39,371 nt of DNA from a virus. Each line of letters begins with the position of its first letter. Positions within the stretch are counted from its first letter, which is position 1. Location of the stretch: positions 1-39,371 of IMG/VR virus record IMGVR_UViG_3300042288_001356, one strand, 5' to 3'. Of the stretch, positions 6,557-15,249 are shown one piece after another. A program made the translations under genes and the position numbers. The notes below the pieces were generated by a model. It saw only the letters and a list, made by a program, of their open reading frames with translations, was not told the origin of the DNA and ran no database searches.

Positions 6557-8182
6557 ATGACCAAAGCAGCCCGCAAACCCAAGCCGACGCCGCTCGCGCG
6601 TCAGGTCCAGGACGCACAGGACCGGCTCAAGCTCCACGCGCTGAACGCTCAGCTTGCGCTCGTGGAACGCTCCGGCCCCGGCGATCGGATCCCGCGCCGC
6701 AACACGCCGCCTGCGGGCGGTGGCCCGGCGTACAAGATCGTCAACGCGAAGGGCCTGTCCCAGTCCTACACGGCCACGCGCCGCGACCGGCTCAAGGGCG
6801 AGACGGCGGAGATCCTCGCCCCGGCTGATTCGCACCTCGATCAGTATTCGCTCGACAAGCTCCGGCGCGACTCGCACCACCTCTACCGGAACAGCCCGCT
6901 CGCCCGCGCGGTGATCGGCGCGGTGAGCAACGCGATCAACGGCCCGCAGGGTCCGAACCTCTCGTTCGGCTCCGAGGACCGGGACTTCGCCCAGCAGGCC
7001 GGGGACTGGTTCTGGGCATGGGCGAACAACGAAGACGGCCCGCAAGGCAAGTTCGACAGCCTGGGCCGGCAGACGCTCATGCAGGCCGTGCGGTCGGCCC
7101 CCGGCTCATGGCTCATCGACGGCGACTTCGCCGAGGTGCGGCTGACGGACGGATCGGTCCGGCTGTTCGAAGCGTCTGAGATCCGCTCCCCGTCCGGGCT
7201 CATGCTGACCGATGGCCGCACCGTCGCCAACGGGATCGAGTACGACCGCCGCGGCGCCCCGATCGCCATGCACGTCATGCCGTGGAAGCCCGGCCAACGC
7301 AACGGCCCGAGCATGCGCATCCCGTGGGACGCGGTGACGCTGCTTTCCAACCCCGTCCACCGCCGACTGAACCAGACCCGCGGCGAGCCCGGACTCGCGG
7401 CACTCGCCCACTACATCGAGCTCATCGACGACTCGATGGATTCGACGGTCCTCGCTCACCGGATGTCAACGTACGCCTCGCTGGTCCTGACGCTGAAGGA
7501 CCCGGCGGCGACCCGGGCGGCAGCGATCGCCCAGACGGCCGCGATCGACGGTGGCATGGCCAACCCCTCGCCGACCGGCGCACCGCAGGAAGTGGAATGG
7601 AACCCGGGTTCCCTGCTGACGCTCAAGGAAGGCGAGAGCGCGATGCAGGTCAAACCCGAGCACCCGGGCGGCAACATCGAGAGCTTCCTCCGCTTTCTGA
7701 TCCGGTTCGCCCTGTCGGACGTTGGATGCCCGAGCGAGCTTGCGATCCTCGATGCGACCGAGACGAATTACCACGGCTTCAAGTCTGCCGTCGGCAACGC
7801 CTACCGCGGGTTCTCTTGGCAGCAGTACGTGCTCTCGGAATGGCTGGTCAAGCTCACGACGTGGCGTGTCGGTCTGTGGATCCTCGACGGCTCGCTCAGC
7901 GCCCCGGACGACTGGAACAAGATCGAATGGCGGTTCGCCGGTCCGCCGGTGATCGACCCCGTGCAAGAGATCATGGCCGCGACCCGCGCGTGGGACGGCA
8001 AGGTGAAGACCCGCACGCAGATCCTTGGCGATCTCGGGTACACCGGCAGTTACCGCGACTTCAACACGCAGCTCGCCGCCGAACAGCAGGACCTCAAAGA
8101 CAAGCAGATCGACGTGAAGAACGCGGTCGGCATCAACGACCAGCCCCAGCAGACTTCCAAGCCCGCCGCACAGACGGCGTGA
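6557..8182 (+). CDS. phage portal protein, lambda gpB family
   Basis: The 541-residue protein matches the lambda-type portal layout (lambda gpB is 533). An arginine-rich N-terminal zone precedes LYRNSPLARAVIGAVSNAIN. A central HVMPWKPGQRNGP segment corresponds to the family's RPGQ-rGvP motif. A clip/stem region is followed by NYHGFKSAVGNAYRGFSWQQ, the family's N-Y-S-S-x-R-like motif. It would form the 12-subunit ring at one head vertex, through which TerL packages DNA and on which neck proteins assemble. It follows the gpW-position gene and precedes the capsid genes, as expected. Confidence 0.92.
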   Translation: MTKAARKPKPTPLARQVQDAQDRLKLHALNAQLALVERSGPGDRIPRRNTPPAGGGPAYKIVNAKGLSQSYTATRRDRLKGETAEILAPADSHLDQYSLDKLRRDSHHLYRNSPLARAVIGAVSNAINGPQGPNLSFGSEDRDFAQQAGDWFWAWANNEDGPQGKFDSLGRQTLMQAVRSAPGSWLIDGDFAEVRLTDGSVRLFEASEIRSPSGLMLTDGRTVANGIEYDRRGAPIAMHVMPWKPGQRNGPSMRIPWDAVTLLSNPVHRRLNQTRGEPGLAALAHYIELIDDSMDSTVLAHRMSTYASLVLTLKDPAATRAAAIAQTAAIDGGMANPSPTGAPQEVEWNPGSLLTLKEGESAMQVKPEHPGGNIESFLRFLIRFALSDVGCPSELAILDATETNYHGFKSAVGNAYRGFSWQQYVLSEWLVKLTTWRVGLWILDGSLSAPDDWNKIEWRFAGPPVIDPVQEIMAATRAWDGKVKTRTQILGDLGYTGSYRDFNTQLAAEQQDLKDKQIDVKNAVGINDQPQQTSKPAAQTA

Positions 8183-8207
8183 TCTTCCACACCTTCAGGA
8201 GCCTTCC

Positions 8208-8978
8208 ATGCACTCGACCGAGAATCAGCTCGACGACCTCAAGCCGCTGCGGCGGACCACGCTGCTCGCCCCGGACATCCGCGACGGGATCACCGGCGGC
8301 ACGCAGTTCCAGGAGCTTCCCGCTGCGACCACGGTCGCCGCCGGTTCGGACAACCTGACCGTCACCACGGGCACGGGTACCGAGGTGACTGGCCGCGACA
8401 GCAAGGGCCGCGCGAACTTCAAGAGCCAGGCCACCACGCCCGCCGACAACGACAACGTTCTGCTTGTCCCGGCGAACACCACGAACATCCTGAACCAAGC
8501 CGTCAGCGCCACGGCCGAATGGCGGTTCAACGCTCAGGTCACGATCAACACGATCACCGCCCTGTTCTTCTCGATCGGCCCCAACGAAAACATCACCGAC
8601 GCGGACCCGACCGGAACCGCCGGCGACGGCGCGATGTTTTTCTTCTGCCCGACGAACGCCGCGACCGAGATGGCGGTTGATCCGGGTCTGGCAACCGCCG
8701 CGTACGCGAACTGGGCCCTCGCTCACAAGGTCGCCGGCGCGGACACTTTCGCCGCGACGAGCATTCCGGTTGTCGCTGGCCGCGAGTACTTCCTCCAGTG
8801 GGTGCTCGGCACCGACCGCAAGGTCCGCTTCTACATCGACGGCACGCTCGTCGGCATCGGCCCGGCGCTCACTGACGCGGCAGCCCTTCGCTTCATGGCG
8901 GGCCTCGAGCTCACCGCGACGCCGGGCGGCCAGAAGGACTTCTCCGTTCGCGGCATCAGCGTCTTCCGTCCCTCCTAA
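8208..8978 (+). CDS. virion protein with a jelly-roll (concanavalin/LamG-like) C-terminal domain, 256 aa
   Basis: The ATG at 8208 follows AGGAG. Residues 1-90 are Thr/Ala-rich beta segments. Residues about 90-256 read as a lectin-like beta-sandwich: alternating strands ending in a typical LamG-type hairpin (DRKVRFYIDGTLVGIGPAL) and a last strand FSVRGISVFRP. Such domains bind glycans or decorate capsids. Its place between portal and protease is unusual, since lambda has no gene there, so a head fibre or capsid-surface adhesin is plausible. The leader carries the phased CTTC motifs. The fold call is by eye. Confidence 0.65.
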   Translation: MHSTENQLDDLKPLRRTTLLAPDIRDGITGGTQFQELPAATTVAAGSDNLTVTTGTGTEVTGRDSKGRANFKSQATTPADNDNVLLVPANTTNILNQAVSATAEWRFNAQVTINTITALFFSIGPNENITDADPTGTAGDGAMFFFCPTNAATEMAVDPGLATAAYANWALAHKVAGADTFAATSIPVVAGREYFLQWVLGTDRKVRFYIDGTLVGIGPALTDAAALRFMAGLELTATPGGQKDFSVRGISVFRPS

Positions 8979-9043
8979 ACCATCCGCCGCCCGCGCCCCG
9001 GGCCTTCCCACCTTCACAGGCTACACCCACCGGAATCCCCTTT

Positions 9044-10477
9044 ATGCACCACTACATGCTCCACGCGACCGACCTCGTGCTCACGCCCGAGGGTCGCGCT
9101 ACGGCAGAGCGCAATCGGGAAGCCGTCTTCAGCCAAGGATCCCGGGCGCGCGGCGGACGGCTGGCATCGTTCACGGGTCAGATCGGCGGCGTCTCCGGAC
9201 GGATGCACGACCGCGAGAAGCTGACCACGCGATTCGGTAACGTCGCTGTCCTGGACATCAACGGGGCGCTCTGCTCGGGTGACAACGACCTGATCTGCTG
9301 GATGCTCGGCGGCGTGCCGTCCCAGTGGATCGAGGAAGACGCCAAGAGCCTCGCGGCCGACGAATCGGTCCGGTCCGTCATTGTCCGGCTCAACACCCCC
9401 GGCGGTGCAGTGGCCCGGTTCTCCGCCGTGGCTGCCGCACTCCGGGCGCTCGGTGACGCGAAGGAACTCATCGCCGTGGTGGACGACGCCGCGTATTCGA
9501 TGGGTGCCGTGCTCTCAGCCCTGTGCTCCAAGGTGTACGTCACCCCGTCAGGCGGCATGGGCAACATCGGCGTGATCGCGGGCCCGTTCATCGACCAGAC
9601 CAAGGCCCAACAAGCGGCCGGCGTCGAAGTCTTCTACGCCTGTGCCCCCGACGGCAAGGCCAGCGGCAACTACGGCACGGCTCTCCCCGACGAGTTTCGC
9701 ACGAACATGAACGCCGCGGCCCGGCGCTGGTACGAGACGTTCGCCGGGTACTTCGAGCGTCGCGGCCTGAGCATCGCGGACATCGACGGCATGAACGGCG
9801 CGGTGTACGCGGCCGAGGATGCCGTGACGATGGGCCTCGCCGACGGCGTGGCGACGTTCGACGAAGTGATCCTCCCGCTCATCACCGGCGAGATGCCGGA
9901 ACGAACCAACCAGATTCAACCGGCGGAGCCCCGTGGCAGGGTTTCGCTTTCCAACATCGCCACGAAGGAACAGACCATGAAGCTGACCGCCCCCCAGTGG
10001 GCCGGACTCACGGCGGAAGCGATCCGCGAGCACCGGCCGGAACTCCTCGAAGCCATCGCCGCGACCGGCAAGGCCGCCGAACCCGAGCCCGCCGGGCTTG
10101 CGGAACTCGAGACGGCCTTCAAGGGTGAATCGACGTTCATCCTCGACGTGCTCCGCGCGAAGGAAACGATGCCGCAGGCTCACGCCCGCTTTGCCGGGGT
10201 GCTCGCCGACCGCCTGACCGCCGCGAACGCTCGCATCGCCGAGCTGGACAAGTCCAAGCCCGCCGAGGGCAAGGGCGTCGCGACGGCCGCCCAGAAGGTC
10301 GCCGAGGTCAGCGTGGTCGATCCGGCCAAGCTCGAAGCGAGCGGCACGGTGGCCGACCCGAACACCCCCAAGGACAAGGAAGCCGCGATCGAGGCCATGC
10401 GGAAGGAGCACCGCACGACCTACGCCCAGGCCGCGATCAAGGCCCGCGCCAAGTGGCCCGCGCTCTTCGCCGCCTGA
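9044..10477 (+). CDS. S49-family prohead protease with scaffold domain (lambda C/Nu3 type)
   Basis: The 477-residue protein has an SppA-like N-terminal half. Strand VAVLDINGAL (about 67-76) is followed by VIVRLNTPGGAV (112-123), a likely nucleophile Ser152 in DDAAYSMGAVLSAL, and a likely base Lys205 in PDGKASGNYG, consistent with the Ser-Lys dyad of the S49 family. Residues 312-477 are helical, charged and scaffold-like. An internal ATG at 9977 with AAGGA just upstream would make the scaffold alone, exactly as Nu3 is nested in lambda C. The protein should guide prohead assembly and then remove the scaffold. The annotated ATG has a poor ribosome-binding site, and M5 is an alternative. Confidence 0.87.
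   Translation: MHHYMLHATDLVLTPEGRATAERNREAVFSQGSRARGGRLASFTGQIGGVSGRMHDREKLTTRFGNVAVLDINGALCSGDNDLICWMLGGVPSQWIEEDAKSLAADESVRSVIVRLNTPGGAVARFSAVAAALRALGDAKELIAVVDDAAYSMGAVLSALCSKVYVTPSGGMGNIGVIAGPFIDQTKAQQAAGVEVFYACAPDGKASGNYGTALPDEFRTNMNAAARRWYETFAGYFERRGLSIADIDGMNGAVYAAEDAVTMGLADGVATFDEVILPLITGEMPERTNQIQPAEPRGRVSLSNIATKEQTMKLTAPQWAGLTAEAIREHRPELLEAIAATGKAAEPEPAGLAELETAFKGESTFILDVLRAKETMPQAHARFAGVLADRLTAANARIAELDKSKPAEGKGVATAAQKVAEVSVVDPAKLEASGTVADPNTPKDKEAAIEAMRKEHRTTYAQAAIKARAKWPALFAA
9977..10477 (+). CDS. nested in-frame scaffold protein (Nu3-like), 166 aa
   Basis: This is the same reading frame as the protease, starting at an internal ATG (9977) that has GAAGGAA at 9963-9969, an excellent ribosome-binding site with seven-base spacing and much better than that of the full-length gene. 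The product (MKLTAPQWAGLTAEAIREHR onward) is helical with a coiled-coil segment (ADRLTAANARIAELDKSK) and a basic C-terminus (AIKARAKWPALFAA), as scaffolds have to bind the coat protein. Lambda and relatives use this arrangement, which supports the call. Confidence 0.75.
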   Translation: MKLTAPQWAGLTAEAIREHRPELLEAIAATGKAAEPEPAGLAELETAFKGESTFILDVLRAKETMPQAHARFAGVLADRLTAANARIAELDKSKPAEGKGVATAAQKVAEVSVVDPAKLEASGTVADPNTPKDKEAAIEAMRKEHRTTYAQAAIKARAKWPALFAA

Positions 10478-10540
10478 TTCCTCCCGTCCGCACTTCACGC
10501 ACTTCCACCACTTCACCCAACTTCAGAAGGACAGACTCAC
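10478..10540 (+). promoter_or_regulatory. leader of decoration gene with four tandem 9-bp CACTTC repeats
   Basis: CACTTCACG, CACTTCCAC, CACTTCACC and CAACTTCAG lie head to tail at 10491-10526, followed by AAGGACAG and the start codon. The stretch is pyrimidine/adenine-rich and almost free of G, so the mRNA leader should be unstructured. Similar motifs precede several other virion genes. Confidence 0.65.
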
Positions 10541-10927
10541 ATGGCAACTGGCATGAACAACATCGACGGCGGTCCGATCACCGTGTACAACGGGACGGGC
10601 TCGGACATTGCGATGGGCGCTCGTCTCACCCTCGCCGTTCCGACCGCGGTTGGCGCAGCTCAGTTCGGCGTCAGCCTGACCGGCAACTCGGCGACCTTCG
10701 ACGCCGTGGCGCTCGAACCGATCGCCAACGGCGAGAACGGCGCGGCCAAGCTCCGCAACGAGCCGGGCTTCCACATCTGCATCGCGTCGCAGGCGATCGC
10801 GTTCGGCGCGTCGGTCACGGCTGCCGCATCCGGCAAGGTCAACACGGGCGGCGGCACTGCGGAGGGCGTCGCGTTCTCTGCTGCCGGCGCTGACGGCGAC
10901 CTGATCCTCGTTCGCCCGGCCCTCTAA
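10541..10927 (+). CDS. capsid decoration protein (DUF2190/gpD-like), 128 aa
   Basis: The small beta-rich, Gly/Ala-rich protein sits directly before the major capsid gene, the usual place of head decoration proteins. It shows the typical pattern of a short N-terminal arm, then VYNGTGSDIAMGARLTL, VALEPIANGENGAAKLRNEP, AFGASVTAAASGK and a last strand DGDLILVRPAL, resembling the DUF2190 capsid-cement family. It would bind the expanded capsid and stabilise it. The start is the ATG after AGAAGGACAGACTCAC. The leader has four tandem 9-bp CACTTC-type repeats. Confidence 0.8.
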   Translation: MATGMNNIDGGPITVYNGTGSDIAMGARLTLAVPTAVGAAQFGVSLTGNSATFDAVALEPIANGENGAAKLRNEPGFHICIASQAIAFGASVTAAASGKVNTGGGTAEGVAFSAAGADGDLILVRPAL

Positions 10928-10994
10928 GCGGCTCGGCTGATCTCCTCTTCACCCACCTTCCAGCACTTCAGAACCACTTCATCAAGGAGTCTTC
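10928..10994 (+). promoter_or_regulatory. leader of major capsid gene with phased CTTC motifs
   Basis: CTTC occurs at 10947, 10957, 10966, 10977 and 10991, spaced 9-14 bases, ending with AAGGAGTCTTC before the start codon. This resembles the leader of the decoration gene and suggests a shared control or translation-enhancing element for the two most abundant virion proteins. Confidence 0.6.
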
Positions 10995-11996
10995 ATGTAC
11001 GCTTCAACCGCGGGCCGTCGGCCCCGTCAGGACCTCAACTCCGCCCTCGCCAACTTCGTGCAGGGCGGACACGTCGCCACGCAGATCCTGCCCGTCATGG
11101 GCACGGCCGAGCAGGGGTTCCAGTACGCACGGATCAACAACGGCGACGCGATGCGGATCGTGAAGACCCGCCGCGCTCCCAAGGCGAAGGCCACTCGCGT
11201 CGAAACCTCCTACGACTACGCCTCCGGCTACTGCGAAGAGCGGGCGGCCGAGGAAGCCGTTGACGTGACCGTCGCGGCCCGCGTCGGCGGGAACTTCGAG
11301 GCGTCCGAGGTTGCGGCCAACACCGCCGCCGCGACCGTCGCCAACGACCTCGAAAACGACGTGTTCTCGACGATCTTCAACGAGTCGAACTACCCCGTCA
11401 GCGGTACGACCGGCCTCACCCCCGGAGCCCTCTGGACTGACGCGGCGTCGTGCGATCCCGTGGCTGACGTGAACGCGGTCAAGGCGTTCCTCGAAGCCCA
11501 GGGCACGCCCGGAAACGCGATGGTGATCAACAAGCTCCGGGCCCGCACGCTCTGGAACTCGGACCGCATCAAGAACCGCCTGACGCAGATGTACGGCCGG
11601 GTCATCCCCGGGGAGCCCGACGTTGCGGCGCTCAGCCAGATCTTCGAGCTGGAAGTGATCGTCGCCAGCGCGATGAAGAACACGGCCAACCCCGGCGCGA
11701 CGAACGCCTTCGACTACATCGCCAGTTCGAACTACTGCGGCGTCTTCCGCAAGAGCACGGACATGGCCCTCCGCGACCCGCGTCTCGGCAACATCTTCGT
11801 GTGGACGAACGCCTACGCGAAGAGCAACGCGGACATCCTGCCGGTCCCGGCGCAGATGCCGAGCAACATCATGGAGTTCGCCCGCGTCGAGACGTACGAC
11901 GAGCCCGCGATTTCGTCCGAGGTCGTCAGCGTGAAGACCTTCACCGACGAGCTGCTCATCACCTCGAACGCCTTCAAGCTCATCAAGATCGCCTAA
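10995..11996 (+). CDS. major capsid protein, 333 aa
   Basis: The ATG at 10995 has AAGGAG eight bases upstream and a CTTC-rich leader. The protein has the order expected of an HK97-fold coat. There is an N-terminal arm (residues 1-40), then an E-loop-like basic segment (MRIVKTRRAPKAKATR), then a long spine-like helix zone (EVAANTAAATVANDLENDVF) and P/A-domain strands to FTDELLITSNAFKLIKIA. The length agrees with gpE-type coats (about 340). It lies after protease, scaffold and decoration genes. The call rests on gene order and general architecture, not on a diagnostic motif. Confidence 0.85.
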   Translation: MYASTAGRRPRQDLNSALANFVQGGHVATQILPVMGTAEQGFQYARINNGDAMRIVKTRRAPKAKATRVETSYDYASGYCEERAAEEAVDVTVAARVGGNFEASEVAANTAAATVANDLENDVFSTIFNESNYPVSGTTGLTPGALWTDAASCDPVADVNAVKAFLEAQGTPGNAMVINKLRARTLWNSDRIKNRLTQMYGRVIPGEPDVAALSQIFELEVIVASAMKNTANPGATNAFDYIASSNYCGVFRKSTDMALRDPRLGNIFVWTNAYAKSNADILPVPAQMPSNIMEFARVETYDEPAISSEVVSVKTFTDELLITSNAFKLIKIA

Positions 11997-12075
11997 GCGG
12001 TCGGCGGCACCTTTCGGGGGCGCGACGGGCAAGGGCACGCGCGCCTCTCTTCCACCACATTCCGGAGAACACTTC

Positions 12076-12651
12076 ATGGCGCAGACGGGAAACCTCGAAT
12101 CCTCGGGGCAGTTGCTGTACCTATCGAGCAACAGCACGCAGGCGGCATTCTCGCTGACCGAGGGCCGGGCCGCGATGGCGTCCCCCCCGGCGAGTCCGCT
12201 CAACTTCCTTTCGATGGGCCCGGCGTCAGGCAAGCGCTACCGGAGCGTGATGATTACGTTCTTCGGCGCGGGCAGCGCGACGCAGACGTTCGACTACAAG
12301 GTCTGGTCGATCCGCCGCGGTTTCTCGTCCCCCGACGGCGTGCCTCTCGATTACGAGAAACTCCTCTGGTGCTCGGGAACGGCCACGCTTGGTAGCACGG
12401 CGGGCGCGGTGTCGAGCGGCGGCATTCGGACGACGGACCTGATCGCCGACACACTGACGGTCACGGTGTCCGCGTACGCCACGAAGACCGTGGCGGCATA
12501 TGGCGGTGTGGCACCAAGCGTTCACAGTCCCGGCTCCAACGGCATCGCCCGTCTTTACATCCCCGATCTTGGCAACTCCAGCGACATCATCGTCGAGTTC
12601 GACATGACCGGCGCGACTTCGGGCAACTGCCTGATTGAGCGGGGGACCTGA
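12076..12651 (+). CDS. hypothetical beta-rich structural protein, 191 aa
   Basis: The ATG at 12076 follows CGGAGAACACTTC. The protein is rich in Ser/Thr/Ala/Gly with many beta strands (YRSVMITFFGAGSATQTFDY, then TLTVTVSAYATKTVAAY, then DIIVEFDMTGATSGNC), suggesting a beta-sandwich virion protein. Its stop overlaps the ATG of the SGNH-hydrolase-like gene by one base, so the two are probably made together. It may be a decoration, head-fibre or adaptor protein for that hydrolase. I recognise no family. Confidence 0.7.
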   Translation: MAQTGNLESSGQLLYLSSNSTQAAFSLTEGRAAMASPPASPLNFLSMGPASGKRYRSVMITFFGAGSATQTFDYKVWSIRRGFSSPDGVPLDYEKLLWCSGTATLGSTAGAVSSGGIRTTDLIADTLTVTVSAYATKTVAAYGGVAPSVHSPGSNGIARLYIPDLGNSSDIIVEFDMTGATSGNCLIERGT

Positions 12652-14630
12652 TGGCACGCAACACGCTTCAATCCATCCTGAACTTCTGCGGCTCGTCTAC
12701 GGGCGGGCGCGCGGTGCTCGAAACGTTCGGCGACTCAACCGCCGAGCGTAACGGAAACGGCTGGTCCTACGGCTTTCAGGCCGCGTTCTCGCAGATTGTT
12801 CCGTGTGCCGGCATTCTGTGTCCGCCCAACCACAACAGCGGTTCGTCCGAGACTCACGGGTACTGGCAGATGCGGCGGCTCGGCAACGGCGCGACAATGA
12901 CCGCCCAGGTCGGTTGCGTCAACCCCGTTGACATCGACAGCCAAGGCGGGTATCAGACCACGTTCAAGCAGTACGGGTATCAGGTCCCGCTTCGTGCGGG
13001 CTGGCAGGGTCCTCAGTGTGCGTTCTTTGCACACACGACGCTATCAGGCGCAATCAATACAGCTGTCACGACAATTCCCGTGACGGACGGCACGATCTTC
13101 TCAAACGGTGCGGGTGCGTCTAAGCGGGCGTACATCTTCGACGGCACGAACACCGAGTGCATCCTCTACACGAACACCGCGACATCGACGCAGATCACAA
13201 GCGTTACGCGGAACAGCTTCACGGCATTGGCGACGGGCGGGGCCGGTGCTGGTAACCCGCAATCGTTCTCTTCGGGCGCGATCATCGCCCAGATGGACAA
13301 CAGCAATTCGAGCGGCTTCCGGTTCTGGCCGTCTCACCCGTTGGACGGGTCCGCCGACCTTGTTTCCGCCGCGTGGTCAATGAGCACGTACGCGACGGCG
13401 GCAACGTCTCCGGCTGGTTCGTTCGTGATGCAGACGGTTTCGACCGTGACCCCGCCCGTCACCGATACGACGTGGACCACGGTTGTTGCGGCTGGTTCGC
13501 CGCTCAACAAGACCGGTACCGCTCTTGGAACGCTGTCGAAGAACACCCAGACGATTACTCGCGGCTCGCGTGAGTCTGTGTCGATCACGGTCCCGCTGGC
13601 GACGGGAAACGCCCTTGGTCCGATCGGCCCGAACTGCATTCTGTACTACGGGTGTTTCGCGTCCGATCGTCCTTACGGGTTCATTCCGTCGATGGGCATT
13701 TCGCAGGGCAGCAAGCGGCTGAACGAGATGCTTCTCGACCTTCGGCAGTACCACACGCCGACGGGCATCGTCCACTTTGACACGGGCATGGTCGCTCGGT
13801 TCAAGGTCTACATTGACGCGGCTTCGGCTGGCGTCGGCGGCAACGGTCGGGCGGGGTTCGTCGGTGTCTACGCTGGCGGGCACAACGATTCGGGCGGCGG
13901 CAACTACAACGCCATTCCCACGCCGTCGGTGCCGTGGACCGTGAACACCACGCTGACGGGATCGACGGTCACCTCTGGCGCGACCTCGATTACCGTGACC
14001 TCAACCGCCGGGCTCAACGCAGGCGGCGGAACGATCCGGTGGGAAAACGAACTGATGACGTATACGGGCTTCACGGCCAACACGTCGATCAACGGCGTCA
14101 CCCGTGGGCAGTTCGGCACTGTGGCGGCGGCTCACGACACGGCGCAACCGATCTACGTCGGCTATCCGCTCCAGCATCCTCGCGGCTTCTTGGCCGACAT
14201 GCTTTGGTATTACCTGCACCTGAAATCTCTGTGGGTCTCGGCGGGTGGAAATGCGGACTACTTCTGGTTCGTGTGGCCGCGTCCGATCCCGACGAGTGCT
14301 TCTCCGGTGTCGGTGGCGGACTCGACTGCCATCGCCAACAACAACGAACGCGAGTTCAAACTTCAGCGGTACTGGCAAGAGTTCGAAAACCTGCTCCAGA
14401 ACCAATACGACGGTCTGGTTGGCATCAACACCGCCGACACAGGCATTTGGGGCGGTTCGGAAGCGGAGACGCTCGACTACTCAGACGCGGGCGATCCGGT
14501 CCACCACAAGCGCCACGGTTACGCGCTGTCGGTCGGTAAGGCAATCCGGCGCGAGGCCGGACTGGTCGGGTTTAGCGGTGAAGCGGGCGGCATTGTTCTG
14601 ACGAACAGCAACCTGCGAGGGAGGGGCTGA
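12651..14630 (+). CDS. SGNH/GDSL-hydrolase-like virion enzyme with two inserted beta domains, 659 aa
   Basis: Residues 27-32 (GDSTAE) fit SGNH block I, with nucleophile Ser29. Residues 409-413 (GGHND) fit the block III G-x-N-D. D615-x2-H618 (AGDPVHHKRHGY) fits block V, and all lie in the right order. The hydrolase core is split by long insertions. Two of them (about 129-215 and 432-505) look like copies of one module: a TTL-G start, an Ile/Glu-containing strand pair, then an N/V-TR segment (SVTRNSFT and GVTRGQFGT). SGNH enzymes de-esterify glycans, so this could deacetylate host surface polysaccharide. Neighbouring small membrane proteins follow directly. The enzyme class is an inference from spaced motifs. 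Confidence 0.72.
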   Translation: MARNTLQSILNFCGSSTGGRAVLETFGDSTAERNGNGWSYGFQAAFSQIVPCAGILCPPNHNSGSSETHGYWQMRRLGNGATMTAQVGCVNPVDIDSQGGYQTTFKQYGYQVPLRAGWQGPQCAFFAHTTLSGAINTAVTTIPVTDGTIFSNGAGASKRAYIFDGTNTECILYTNTATSTQITSVTRNSFTALATGGAGAGNPQSFSSGAIIAQMDNSNSSGFRFWPSHPLDGSADLVSAAWSMSTYATAATSPAGSFVMQTVSTVTPPVTDTTWTTVVAAGSPLNKTGTALGTLSKNTQTITRGSRESVSITVPLATGNALGPIGPNCILYYGCFASDRPYGFIPSMGISQGSKRLNEMLLDLRQYHTPTGIVHFDTGMVARFKVYIDAASAGVGGNGRAGFVGVYAGGHNDSGGGNYNAIPTPSVPWTVNTTLTGSTVTSGATSITVTSTAGLNAGGGTIRWENELMTYTGFTANTSINGVTRGQFGTVAAAHDTAQPIYVGYPLQHPRGFLADMLWYYLHLKSLWVSAGGNADYFWFVWPRPIPTSASPVSVADSTAIANNNEREFKLQRYWQEFENLLQNQYDGLVGINTADTGIWGGSEAETLDYSDAGDPVHHKRHGYALSVGKAIRREAGLVGFSGEAGGIVLTNSNLRGRG

Positions 14631-14914
14631 TGATCTACACACTGGCGGCGGAAGTCGAAACCTTGCTCAGCCCGTCGCTCCTCAAGGACTGGGGAACCGC
14701 CGGGATCATCATCGCGGTTCTGGTCTTCGGAGCGGTCTACATCCTCCCCAGACTTGTCATCATCGGCAAGGACTTCAACCAAGCGTCCGAGCGGCTTGCC
14801 TCTGTGCTCGGCCGCGCTGAGGTGGTGGTGAGGCGGGCCGAGGAGATGTACCCGGCACCCAAGATCAAGACGAAGTACCAGGACGGCGACCCGCGAGGGG
14901 TCACCGAAAGCTGA
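14630..14914 (+). CDS. single-pass membrane protein, 94 aa
   Basis: The ATG at 14630 overlaps the previous stop by one base. One hydrophobic helix lies at about residues 23-45 (GIIIAVLVFGAVYILPRLVI). It is followed by a helical, charged cytoplasmic or periplasmic tail (FNQASERLASVLGRAEVVVR). The topology and size, plus the second membrane protein and the possible hydrolase that follow, fit a holin/antiholin-type lysis block, but tail-fibre chaperone or anchoring roles are not excluded. Confidence 0.7.
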   Translation: MIYTLAAEVETLLSPSLLKDWGTAGIIIAVLVFGAVYILPRLVIIGKDFNQASERLASVLGRAEVVVRRAEEMYPAPKIKTKYQDGDPRGVTES

Positions 14915-14925
14915 AGGGATCACCC

Positions 14926-15249
14926 ATGAGCGCAATTACCGCCATCATCGCCAGTCCGGACGTGCGGTCCACCGTTCGCAAGGTGATCCTGATCGGCGCG
15001 GCGTACGTCTGTGCGAAGATCGGTATGAACGCCGAAGCGACCGCCGCCGTGATGGGGCTCGTCGCGTCGGTGCTCCAAGCCTGGTCGCACTACGACGACG
15101 GGAAGATCGGAGCCAAGGCCGCCAAGGAAGTGGCCGTCGCGTTCAGCCTTCCGGCACAGGTTCAGCAGGAAGCCAAGCCCGCGCCGACCGAGCCCCAGTC
15201 CACCAGCCGCATCGGTCCCGCCGACACCACGGAGAAGCCGGGAACGTGA
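14926..15249 (+). CDS. small membrane protein, possible holin, 107 aa
   Basis: The ATG at 14926 has AAGGGA upstream. Two moderately hydrophobic segments (about 18-32, VRKVILIGAAYVCAKIG, and 38-53, ATAAVMGLVASVLQAW) are separated by a short turn. A polar, proline-rich tail ends in EKPGT. This layout resembles two-helix (class II) holins. It overlaps the next gene, a possible hydrolase, by GTGA. The pair would make sense as holin plus endolysin, but neither call is backed by a diagnostic motif. Confidence 0.6.
   Translation: MSAITAIIASPDVRSTVRKVILIGAAYVCAKIGMNAEATAAVMGLVASVLQAWSHYDDGKIGAKAAKEVAVAFSLPAQVQQEAKPAPTEPQSTSRIGPADTTEKPGT

Noticed and set aside
11004-12233. 409-codon antisense frame opposite the major capsid gene
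   Set aside because: The sense frame has a leader, ribosome-binding site and expected gene order. The antisense frame is a composition artefact.
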